Shown here one piece after another: positions 1-6,784 of a stretch of DNA of 7,126 nt. The stretch spans positions 1-7,126 of the forward strand of contig JAILNW010000355.1 in assembly GCA_024691145.1 (NCBI GenBank). Reading direction: 5' to 3'. This DNA comes from Lachnospiraceae bacterium (GTDB taxonomy: Bacteria; Bacillota; Clostridia; Lachnospirales; Lachnospiraceae). The translations under genes and the position numbers were made by a program. Every line of letters begins with the position of its first letter. Within the stretch, counting starts at the first letter, position 1. The notes under the pieces are model-generated. The model made no database searches, was not told the origin of the DNA, and worked only from the letters and a program-made list of their open reading frames with translations.

Positions 1-1067
1 AGTATTATAGTGAAAACAGAGACATTAACTTTTTGTTTTCTTGGCAGAATATACTTAATCAGTTTGATAAATCAACCTTTGATTTGTTTGAAAAGAGTAT
101 AATGACTATAAAGAACAGCTTTTTCCTTGATGGTATTTACTGCTTTTCAATTGAGAAGGGTATTGTTGATGTTGTATTTTCTAATGCTGATATTAAGTTT
201 AAAGCAGAAGATTTAGAATGTATTAATGATATTATAAATGCAGAAATACCAGCATTTATGATTAACAAATATGACGGTGTTCTTCCAGAGCAGAAGAAAA
301 TAATAGATATACTTGAGTCAAATAGTTTTATGACAATATTAGGTGTGCCTTACAAAACTCTTAATGATGTTAATTATTACCTGCTGGGATATGCATATAC
401 AAATAGTACCTTCGCAAGTAATAAAATAAGGGTTAATTCAAAAGTATTGCAGGTTGTAAAAATTGTATTTGGCCAGTTCATAGATGCGGTATGGAGAATT
501 GAGTCTGACGAAGAGATTAAGAGTGCCAATAACAAATTAAAGGATATGGCAACAAGAGATATGCTTACAGGACTTTACAACAGACAGGGATATGTAAGCA
601 ATGTGAAAGAGTTATGTGCAAAGGACTACAACAGATCAGTTATTATGTACTTTGATCTTGATAATTTCAAGTATTATAATGATAACTTTGGACATGACAT
701 GGGTGATATGATTTTAGTCGAATTTGCAAAGATACTTCTTAACTGTGAAGTGGGAGATGACTTTGCTGTAAGATATGGAGGAGATGAATTTCTTCTGATT
801 CTTGGCGACAAGGACCTTGATTATAGTGAAATGATTGCTGAACGCATATATAAGAAACTTAGGCATGATATGAACTATCAGATTGAAAATAAAGCGGGGT
901 ATAAACTTGATATTGATGAAAGTCTGAAACTAACGTGCTCTATAGGTATTGCTCCTATTAATGTCAGCAGTGTAAAAGGAGTAAATGAAGCTATGAAATG
1001 TGCAGACAAGGCTTTGTATAGCGTTAAGAATGCTGGAAAAGGACAGTATAAGATATATTCAGAGTAA
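1..1067 (+). CDS. Diguanylate cyclase (GGDEF) with N-terminal GAF-like sensor region, 5' partial
   Basis: The protein should condense two GTP into the second messenger cyclic di-GMP, in the cytoplasm or at the membrane face. Residue numbers count from the TTG at base 33. The GGDEF domain spans about 170-344: DMLTGLYNR at 176-184, the metal-binding segment FDLDNF with downstream GHDMGD, the active-site loop RYGGDEF with GGDEF at 249-253 (bases 777-791), and the C-terminal SIGIA and ADKALY...GKGQY signatures. All catalytic landmarks are present. The inhibitory RxxD site before the loop reads VGDD, so its arginine is missing. Residues about 20-155 resemble a GAF-type sensor fold, and 156-175 look like a helical linker; both are inferred. 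The frame is open from base 3 with no stop and no Shine-Dalgarno before the TTG, so the gene almost certainly begins upstream of the window. GGDEF activity is a firm call; the input signal is unknown. Confidence 0.93.
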   Translation, partial: YYSENRDINFLFSWQNILNQFDKSTFDLFEKSIMTIKNSFFLDGIYCFSIEKGIVDVVFSNADIKFKAEDLECINDIINAEIPAFMINKYDGVLPEQKKIIDILESNSFMTILGVPYKTLNDVNYYLLGYAYTNSTFASNKIRVNSKVLQVVKIVFGQFIDAVWRIESDEEIKSANNKLKDMATRDMLTGLYNRQGYVSNVKELCAKDYNRSVIMYFDLDNFKYYNDNFGHDMGDMILVEFAKILLNCEVGDDFAVRYGGDEFLLILGDKDLDYSEMIAERIYKKLRHDMNYQIENKAGYKLDIDESLKLTCSIGIAPINVSSVKGVNEAMKCADKALYSVKNAGKGQYKIYSE

Positions 1068-1103
1068 AAAATGTGGCTGGTGAAATCACCAGCCACTGTT
1101 TTT
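1066..1103. terminator. Bidirectional intrinsic terminator between convergent genes
   Basis: A perfect 10-bp GC-rich stem (GTGGCTGGTG at 1073-1082 pairing with CACCAGCCAC at 1087-1096) encloses a 4-base loop. It is extendable by one A-T pair. A run of T (TGTTTTT, 1097-1103) follows on the + strand, and a run of A (1066-1071) precedes it, giving a U-tract on the - strand. It can therefore end both the GGDEF transcript and the converging activase transcript. The gap between the two stop codons is only 34 bp, and the flanking tracts overlap both stops. Confidence 0.93.
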
Positions 1104-4100
1104 ATGCTGTCTTTGAAGAATTATCTTCTTTTTTTTCCTCTTCTACAACCATTGCTTCATTATATTCTTCTGTTTTAAGATTCTTCTGTGCTGTTGAAAG
1201 CATCAGCTTAATTCTGTTAAGCTGGTTAACTTCACTGGCACCAGGATCGTAGTCAACTGCAACAATATTGGCAGAAGGGAATTCCTGTCTTAATGACTTA
1301 ATTACACCTTTTCCAACTATATGGTTAGGCAGACATGCAAATGGCTGCGCACAAACGATATTAGTTGCACCTGAATGTATAAGCTCAATCATCTCTCCTG
1401 TAAGGAACCAGCCTTCACCTGTCTGATTACCAAGAGAAACAAACTTGGAAGCGTACTCACCAAGATCCTCAATCTTTGCAGGAGCTGTGAAGTGTTTGCT
1501 TTCTTTTAATGCATCGTGCATAGGCTGTCTCATTCGGTATATAATCTTAACAAATGACATATTAAGTATCTCACTTGTTTTGCTCTTCTTAAAGTAAATA
1601 TGTTTATACTTTGCATCATAGCAGCAGTATAATAAGAAGTCCATTAAGTCAGGCATAACTGCTTCGGCACCTTCTGCTTCAAGAAGATCCACAAGATAAT
1701 TGTTAGCTGCCGGATGGAACTTAACAAGAATCTCACCAACTATACCAACTCTAGGTTTCTTAACATTATTTCTTTCAAGAGTATCAAAGTCATGAACTAT
1801 ATTTTTTACATTTTCCTTAAACTTCTTAGTGCTTACCTTAGTTAGGTCTTCTTTGCATATTGCTCTCCACTTTTCATATAAAGCATTAGCTGTACCTGGA
1901 ATTGCTTCATAAGGTCTGGTTGCATATAAAACTCTCATGAATAAATCTCCATAAAGTAAAGCCTGCATTGCTTTTGTGAATAATGATAAACTTATCTTAA
2001 ATCCAGGATTCTTCTCAATTCCGCTAAAACTTAATGAAATAACAGGAACCTGTGATAAACCTGCCTTTTCAAGGGCACGTCTTATAAATCCTATGTAGTT
2101 TGTTGCACGGCATCCGCCACCTGTCTGAGTAATAAGTACTGCAGTCTGATTAATATCATATTTTCCAGACTGTAATGCATGCATAATCTGTCCAACAACA
2201 AGAAGCGAAGGATAGCAAGCATCGTTATTAACATACTTTAATCCTGCATCAAGAGAAGTCTTGTCAACATCATTAAGTACACAAAGATTGTAGCCTTCAG
2301 AATTAAATACAGGTTCAAGTAAATCAAAGTGTATAGGTGACATCTGAGGGCAGAGAATAGTGTAGTACTTTCTCATTTCTTTAGTAAATATTTTTCTTTC
2401 ATGAATATATTTATTATCTTCAATTAAATCTATATGCTTATGCTCTCTGTCTTTTACAGCTGAAAGAAGAGAACGTATACGAATCTTGGCAGCACCAAGA
2501 TTATTAACTTCATCAATCTTAAGTACAGTATAAATCTTACCTGTAGATGTAAGTATGTCATTAACCTGGTCAGTTGTAACTGCGTCAAGACCACAGCCAA
2601 ATGAGTTAAGCTGAATCATCTCTAGATTCTTCTGCTTAGATACAAAGTCTGCTGCCGCATAAAGTCTTGAATGATACATCCACTGATCCATAACGATAAG
2701 CGGTCTCTGAACATTACCAAGATGGGCAATACTGTCTTCTGTTAATACTGCAACACCATAACTTGTAAGAAGCTGAGGAATACCATGATTAATCTCTGGA
2801 TCAATATGATATGGTCTTCCGGCAAGAACAACACCCTTCTTACCTGTTTCTTCAAGATACTTAAGAGTTTCCTCACCCTTTTTACGTATCTTGTCCCTTA
2901 CTGAAAGAAGTTCGTCGTAAGCATTAGAAGCAGCTTTACAAATTTCACTCATAGGAATATTATGATTTTTATTAAATTCCTCTACAAGTCTTTCTGTAAT
3001 TATCTTTTCACTTTCAAATGAAATGAAAGGATTTTCAAAAAGCACATTATTTTCCTTAATTGCTTCTACATTGTTCTTAATATTTTCACCATATGATGTT
3101 ACGATAGGGCAGTTGTAATGATTGCCTGCCTTTTTATCTTCAATTCTTTCATAAGCTACACAAGGATAGAAGATATATTTAACACCTTGCTTAATAAGCC
3201 ATGTAATATGACCATGAACAAGCTTTGCAGGATAGCACTCTGATTCACTTGGAATAGAGTCAATTCCTAATTCATATATTTTCTTATTAGATTCTGGTGA
3301 CAATACAACCCTGTATCCTAAGGAAGTAAAGAATGTAAACCAGAATGGATAATTCTCATACATATTAAGTGTTCTTGGTATACCAACAACACCTCTAGGA
3401 GCTTCAGTAACTTCTAAAGGCTTATAATCAAATGTTATCTTATTCTTATATGCGAATAAGTTTGGAATATCTTCTTTAGCTGATTCGTTACCAAGTCCAC
3501 GCTCACAACGGTTACCGGAGATAAATCTTCTTCCTCCAGAGAACTTGTTAATTGTAAGAAGACAGCTGTTTGTACAGCCTTTACAACGGGCAAGTGATGT
3601 TTCAAACTGGAGAGCATTAATCTTCTCAATAGAAAGCATAGTTGTTTCTAATTCAGGTGAGTAGTGATCTCTTGCAATAAGAGCCGCACCAAATGCACCC
3701 ATGATACCTGCTATATCAGGTCTTACAGCATCACAGCCTGAAATCTTCTCAAAACTTCTAAGAACTGCATCATTATAGAAAGTACCACCCTGTACAACTA
3801 TATGGTTACCAAGGTCAGAAGGGTCAGTAATCTTTATAACTTTATATAATGCATTCTTAATAACGGAATATGCAAGTCCTGAAGATATATCATCAACACC
3901 AGCACCTTCCTTCTGCGCCTGCTTAACTTTGGAATTCATGAATACAGTACATCTTGTACCAAGGTCAATAGGATTCTTTGCAAAAAGTGCAATTTTCGCA
4001 AAATCTGCAACTGAATAGTTAAGTGACTTTGCAAATGTTTCTATAAATGAACCACAGCCTGAAGAACATGCTTCATTAAGCTGTACGTTGTCAACAGAGT

Positions 4101-5400
4101 TATTCTTAATCTTAATACACTTCATATCCTGTCCGCCGATATCAAGTATACAGTCAACGGCTGGATCGAAGAAAGAAGCAGCATAATAATGTGCAACAGT
4201 TTCAACTTCACCTTCATCAAGCATAAGAGCTGCCTTAATTAAAGCTTCTCCATATCCTGTAGAACATGAACGTACAATAGTTGCACTGTCTGGAAGCATG
4301 GAATAAATCTCTTTAATAGCCTTAATAGTTGTCTTAAGAGGGCTTCCGTTATTGTTACTATAGAATGAATATAAAAGAGCTCCATCTTCACCAACAAGAG
4401 CAACCTTAGTTGTTGTTGAACCTGCATCTATACCAAGATAGCAGTTACCCTCGTAAGAAGTAATATCGCCTTTTATAACATTATGATTCTCATGTTTATT
4501 AACGAACTTCTCATAATCTTCTTCAGATTCAAATAATGGTTCCATTCTGGCAACTTCAAACTCCATCTTAATATTAGATGAAAGTTTTTCACTAAGAGAC
4601 TTAAAAGAAGTTGTAACATTCTCATCTGCATTAAGGGCTGAACCTATAGCTGCAAAAAGGTGAGAATGATCTGGAGCAATAATATGCTCATCATCAAGAT
4701 TCAAAGTTCTTATAAATGCCTGCTTTAACTCTGTAAGGAAATGCAGAGGTCCTCCCAAGAATGCCACATGACCCTTAATAGGTTTTCCGCAAGCAAGACC
4801 GCTTATAGTCTGGTTTACAACTGCCTGAAAAATAGAAGCTGACAAGTCAGGCTTTGTAGCGCCTTCGTTAATAAGTGGCTGTATATCAGTTTTAGCAAAT
4901 ACACCACATCTTGCTGCGATAGGGTATATAGCTTTATATTCTTTTGCATACTCATTAAGACCAGAAGCATCGGTCTTTAATAAAGAAGCCATCTGATCAA
5001 TAAATGAACCTGTACCACCGGCACATATTCCATTCATTCTTTGTTCTATACCATTAGTAAAATAAATGATTTTAGCATCTTCACCACCTAATTCAATTGC
5101 AACATCAGTCTGTGGTGCATAATCTGTCAATGCAGTAGCAACCGCAACAACTTCCTGTACAAATGGAATAGAAAGGTGTTTTGATAATGTAAGACCACCG
5201 GATCCAGTAATAACCGGTGCAAATGAAAGATTACCTAATTTTTTATAAGCATCCTTTATTATATCGGCTAGGGTTTCCTGTATATTAGCATAGTGTCTCT
5301 TATAATCTGAAAACAGCACCTTATGATTAGTATCAAGGACTGCAACTTTTACGGTAGTTGACCCAATATCAATACCTAATGTGTTAACTTTATTCGACAT
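1102..5400 (-). CDS. Fused 2-hydroxyacyl-CoA dehydratase activase / dehydratase-like iron-sulfur protein (1432 aa)
   Basis: A cytoplasmic protein of the HgdC/BadF activator family joined to HgdAB-like modules. In this superfamily an ASKHA ATPase carrying a [4Fe-4S] cluster at a dimer interface drives a low-potential electron into a partner that does difficult reductions. Two activator domains are seen: GIDIGSTTVK (9-18), ELGGEDAK (103-110), Cys126, Cys165; and GIDAGSTTTK (323-332), DIGGQDMK (420-427), Cys445, Cys484. The 39-residue Cys spacing is identical in both. A linker has Cys606, 609, 613 and 632. A DUF2229-type unit follows (about 669-980; Cys722, 747, 936), then an HgdB-like unit (about 1013-1403; Cys1062, 1097, 1355) and a charged tail (1407-1432). 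The length fits known fused clostridial members. The ATG at 5400 is the first start after an in-frame TGA, but no Shine-Dalgarno lies beside it. Substrate unknown: an acyl-CoA dehydratase, or a double-cubane-cluster reductase as in Carboxydothermus, are both possible. No partner genes adjoin it. Confidence 0.93.
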   Translation of the reverse strand: MSNKVNTLGIDIGSTTVKVAVLDTNHKVLFSDYKRHYANIQETLADIIKDAYKKLGNLSFAPVITGSGGLTLSKHLSIPFVQEVVAVATALTDYAPQTDVAIELGGEDAKIIYFTNGIEQRMNGICAGGTGSFIDQMASLLKTDASGLNEYAKEYKAIYPIAARCGVFAKTDIQPLINEGATKPDLSASIFQAVVNQTISGLACGKPIKGHVAFLGGPLHFLTELKQAFIRTLNLDDEHIIAPDHSHLFAAIGSALNADENVTTSFKSLSEKLSSNIKMEFEVARMEPLFESEEDYEKFVNKHENHNVIKGDITSYEGNCYLGIDAGSTTTKVALVGEDGALLYSFYSNNNGSPLKTTIKAIKEIYSMLPDSATIVRSCSTGYGEALIKAALMLDEGEVETVAHYYAASFFDPAVDCILDIGGQDMKCIKIKNNSVDNVQLNEACSSGCGSFIETFAKSLNYSVADFAKIALFAKNPIDLGTRCTVFMNSKVKQAQKEGAGVDDISSGLAYSVIKNALYKVIKITDPSDLGNHIVVQGGTFYNDAVLRSFEKISGCDAVRPDIAGIMGAFGAALIARDHYSPELETTMLSIEKINALQFETSLARCKGCTNSCLLTINKFSGGRRFISGNRCERGLGNESAKEDIPNLFAYKNKITFDYKPLEVTEAPRGVVGIPRTLNMYENYPFWFTFFTSLGYRVVLSPESNKKIYELGIDSIPSESECYPAKLVHGHITWLIKQGVKYIFYPCVAYERIEDKKAGNHYNCPIVTSYGENIKNNVEAIKENNVLFENPFISFESEKIITERLVEEFNKNHNIPMSEICKAASNAYDELLSVRDKIRKKGEETLKYLEETGKKGVVLAGRPYHIDPEINHGIPQLLTSYGVAVLTEDSIAHLGNVQRPLIVMDQWMYHSRLYAAADFVSKQKNLEMIQLNSFGCGLDAVTTDQVNDILTSTGKIYTVLKIDEVNNLGAAKIRIRSLLSAVKDREHKHIDLIEDNKYIHERKIFTKEMRKYYTILCPQMSPIHFDLLEPVFNSEGYNLCVLNDVDKTSLDAGLKYVNNDACYPSLLVVGQIMHALQSGKYDINQTAVLITQTGGGCRATNYIGFIRRALEKAGLSQVPVISLSFSGIEKNPGFKISLSLFTKAMQALLYGDLFMRVLYATRPYEAIPGTANALYEKWRAICKEDLTKVSTKKFKENVKNIVHDFDTLERNNVKKPRVGIVGEILVKFHPAANNYLVDLLEAEGAEAVMPDLMDFLLYCCYDAKYKHIYFKKSKTSEILNMSFVKIIYRMRQPMHDALKESKHFTAPAKIEDLGEYASKFVSLGNQTGEGWFLTGEMIELIHSGATNIVCAQPFACLPNHIVGKGVIKSLRQEFPSANIVAVDYDPGASEVNQLNRIKLMLSTAQKNLKTEEYNEAMVVEEEKKEDNSSKTA

Positions 5401-5421
5401 ATTGTTAGTGAATAGCTTTGG

Positions 5422-5433
5422 TCAGCCAGTCAC
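5422..5433 (-). other. Possible three-codon leader ORF (GTG ACT GGC TGA) upstream of the activase
   Basis: On the - strand the only strong Shine-Dalgarno-like run in the leader (AAGGGGG, 5439-5445) lies about 38 nt before the activase ATG. It sits 5 nt before a GTG that opens a mini-ORF of three sense codons ending in TGA at 5422. This could be translated as a leader peptide or act as a ribosome standby site. It could equally be chance. The motif is seen directly; any function is inference. Confidence 0.2.
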
Positions 5434-5487
5434 CCTATCCCCCTTCTCAAAATAGTAACTCAAAAAAAATGATTATTAAACAACATT

Positions 5488-5516
5488 ATTATACGACAAA
5501 AATCGATAATATTCAA
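5488..5516 (-). promoter_or_regulatory. Sigma-A-type promoter for the activase gene
   Basis: Read on the - strand, a -35 box TTGAAT (5511-5516, 4 of 6 matches to consensus) is followed after exactly 17 bp by a perfect -10 box TATAAT (5488-5493). The predicted start is near 5480, giving a 5' leader of about 80 nt. It lies only 25 bp downstream of the terminator hairpin of the preceding gene, so the activase appears to be transcribed independently. Confidence 0.8.
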
Positions 5517-5541
5517 CAGAAAAATTAATGGAAATAAATGG

Positions 5542-5592
5542 AAAAATAATAAGAGACATATATGTACCAGTTTACATATAGTCTCTTATTAT
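5542..5592 (-). terminator. Intrinsic terminator of the lipase-like gene (20-bp inverted repeat)
   Basis: Arms 5546-5566 and 5573-5592 pair over 20 base pairs, with a single bulged A at 5558 and a 6-base loop (CCAGTT). On the - strand the hairpin is followed by TTTTT (5542-5546). It lies about 50 bp beyond the lipase-like stop codon. The stem is mostly A-T with GAGAC/GTCTC near its middle, and is longer than a typical terminator. A U-tract on one side only indicates - strand polarity. A protein-binding inverted repeat is an alternative. Confidence 0.75.
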
Positions 5593-5640
5593 CTAAAGGT
5601 TGAACTCCTCAAAATTATATTATTCACCAGGGGTAGTTTA

Positions 5641-6429
5641 TTAATAATTGCTGTCTGGGAAAATACTTGATGGTGCTTTATAATATGTAATAGTTGTTTC
5701 ATCATATGAAAATGAAGCAGAACCATTTTTTATTCCAAGTACATCATAATTGCCCCAAACATCTTCTCTTGCATAAGATTCAGAATGTGCTTTCTTCGAG
5801 TCAGTATAACCTCCGTCTTCCCTGTTAAGTCCTACAATCTGCCAGATAGGAAGATATAAACCAGATGCACTTAAATAAGGAACAAGGTCTGCTTTATCTC
5901 CAAGTCTTTTAATTGTTCCTTCACGTCCAATTGGATTAATAAGAGGTGAACCAAATGCGATTACGTTTAATATGTTGTAATTCTTTTTTATTGTTTTGTT
6001 ACCAGATAACTGCTGGGCAACCATACCTCCGAGACTATGTCCAGCAATAATAAGATTAGAATCTTTAGGTACTGCTTCACTTACAGCACTAACTACCGCT
6101 TTAAGATAATCATTATCCTGATTAAATCCAACCATAAGATCTGTAACAATGCCTGTTGCCTGTCCATTTACGAATTCTGTTCCAGAAAGCATGATAAGAT
6201 AAGCTTCTTTTGTGTCGTTTGATGATTTTTTCAAGGTACCCTTAACAATCTGGATAGGTCCCTTTTCACCACCATTATATCCGTTTCTAACACTAAGAAA
6301 AAGAGCAGGTGAATTAGTAAGTGTTACATTTTCATTAGAACCAGCTAATGAGTAACCTGCAAATGATGTCAGTAAAACAACAACTAAAAAAGTTCCAAGA
6401 GATATTAATTTTTTCTTTTTGAATTTCAT
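5641..6429 (-). CDS. Secreted class-3-lipase-like alpha/beta hydrolase
   Basis: Probable extracellular serine esterase or lipase of the Lipase_3-like group, 262 aa; the substrate is not readable from the sequence. An N-terminal signal peptide has a basic start (KFKKKK) and a hydrophobic core (residues 8-24), with likely cleavage near SLA-G at 29-30. There is no lipobox cysteine and no C-terminal anchor, so the product is probably released. LSGTE (81-85) fits the oxyanion strand (RGT-like in class 3 lipases). GHSLGG (130-135) is the nucleophile elbow with Ser132. Asp181 in DLVPYL is the likely acid, matching the family's D-x-V-P pattern, and His215 in AHSESY is the likely base. The ATG at 6429 has GGAGG (6437-6441) 7 nt upstream. 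It has its own promoter and terminator, so it is a single-gene unit. The hydrolase call is firm; lipase versus esterase is open. Confidence 0.88.
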   Translation of the reverse strand: MKFKKKKLISLGTFLVVVLLTSFAGYSLAGSNENVTLTNSPALFLSVRNGYNGGEKGPIQIVKGTLKKSSNDTKEAYLIMLSGTEFVNGQATGIVTDLMVGFNQDNDYLKAVVSAVSEAVPKDSNLIIAGHSLGGMVAQQLSGNKTIKKNYNILNVIAFGSPLINPIGREGTIKRLGDKADLVPYLSASGLYLPIWQIVGLNREDGGYTDSKKAHSESYAREDVWGNYDVLGIKNGSASFSYDETTITYYKAPSSIFPDSNY

Positions 6430-6436
6430 ATAAATT

Positions 6437-6441
6437 CCTCC
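6437..6441 (-). promoter_or_regulatory. Ribosome binding site of the lipase-like gene
   Basis: GGAGG on the - strand, 7 nt before the ATG at 6429. This consensus Shine-Dalgarno fixes the start, and it contrasts with the activase gene, which lacks one at its ATG. Confidence 0.85.
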
Positions 6442-6466
6442 ATTAAAAACACATAAATTTCCTTTA

Positions 6467-6495
6467 ATAATAACTTTCCAAAAAGATTAAGCCAA
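6467..6495 (-). promoter_or_regulatory. Candidate promoter of the lipase-like gene
   Basis: On the - strand a -35-like TTGGCT (6490-6495, 4 of 6) and a -10 TATTAT (6467-6472, 5 of 6) are separated by 17 bp. Transcription would begin near 6460, about 30 nt before the start codon. AT-rich DNA yields chance matches, so this is a moderate call. Confidence 0.5.
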
Positions 6496-6601
6496 CAATC
6501 TCAAATATTAAACTAAATTTATTTTATCACGAAACCACAAATTTTAACATTGATATTTTTAACAATTATTAAAAAAAACTTTAGTAATTATGTATATGAA
6601 A

Positions 6602-6679
6602 ATGCTAGAATTGTACAAGTTTTATGCTCTATTATGTTTTATGCTAGAATTGTACGATTTTCAGGTCATTATTGTACAA
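6602..6679. repeat. Direct repeats ATGCTAGAATTGTAC x2 with a third TTGTACAA core
   Basis: The 15-base sequence ATGCTAGAATTGTAC occurs identically at 6602-6616 and 6641-6655, 39 bp apart. The core ATTGTAC recurs at 6671-6677. Two of the three cores form the perfect palindrome TTGTACAA (6611-6618 and 6672-6679); the middle one reads TTGTACGA. The cluster ends about 24 bp before the -35 box of the rightward promoter, a position suited to activator or repressor sites. Each repeat also contains TGCTAGAAT, which resembles an extended -10 element, but no good -35 pairs with it. The repeats are seen directly; a regulatory role is inferred. Confidence 0.7.
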
Positions 6680-6702
6680 AAACTAAAGTGGAAATAATTT
6701 GC

Positions 6703-6731
6703 TTGATTTTATCATTGTTAGTAGTTATAAT
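6703..6731 (+). promoter_or_regulatory. Sigma-A-type promoter for the small membrane-protein gene
   Basis: A -35 box TTGATT (6703-6708, 4 of 6) and a perfect -10 box TATAAT (6726-6731) are separated by exactly 17 bp. The predicted start is near 6738, leaving a leader of about 47 nt before the TTG start at 6785. Confidence 0.72.
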
Positions 6732-6768
6732 AATATAGGGAAATATTGTATTTGGGAATAAGGTAATT

Positions 6769-6775
6769 GGAAGGA
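6769..6775 (+). promoter_or_regulatory. Ribosome binding site selecting the TTG start at 6785
   Basis: GGAAGGA lies 9 nt before the TTG at 6785. The in-frame TTG at 6767 overlaps this motif and has no Shine-Dalgarno of its own, so 6785 is the better start. Confidence 0.6.
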
Positions 6776-6784
6776 TGTGTTTTT

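Larger units (their letters stand above)
6430..6766. other. Divergent intergenic region (337 bp)
   Basis: A very AT-rich stretch between the lipase-like gene (leftward) and the small membrane-protein gene (rightward). It holds a candidate promoter at each end (6467-6495 leftward, 6703-6731 rightward) and a repeat cluster (6602-6679) closer to the rightward promoter. I see no RNA gene, riboswitch or convincing coding sequence in it. An open frame at 6550-6738 lacks a ribosome site and overlaps the repeats and the promoter, so it is not called. Confidence 0.7.

Noticed and set aside
33..35. TTG as the true start of the GGDEF gene
   Set aside because: The frame remains open upstream to the window edge and no Shine-Dalgarno precedes the TTG; a start outside the window is more likely.
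878..1096. A - strand open frame opposite the end of the GGDEF gene
   Set aside because: It overlaps the conserved GGDEF C-terminus and starts inside the terminator stem.
3435..4427. Two short - strand frames inside the activase gene (3435-3629 and 4239-4427)
   Set aside because: Out-of-frame shadows of a gene with strong family motifs throughout.
5401..5480. Riboswitch or T-box in the activase leader
   Set aside because: At about 80 nt it is short, and I could find no T-box motif, no terminator-antiterminator pair and no stable multi-stem fold by eye.
6037..6222. A + strand frame opposite the lipase-like gene
   Set aside because: Antisense to the GHSLGG region and lacking any start signal.
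6515..6540. Catabolite (cre-like) site near TTTCGTGATAAAAT upstream of the lipase-like gene
   Set aside because: The match to the cre consensus is poor and lacks the central ARCG arrangement.
6602..6679. CRISPR array
   Set aside because: Only two full 15-base repeats with short unequal spacing, and no cas genes.
6550..6738. A 62-codon open frame on the + strand in the divergent intergenic region
   Set aside because: It has a TTG start without a ribosome site, runs through the direct repeats and the rightward promoter, and its composition is what AT-rich non-coding DNA gives.
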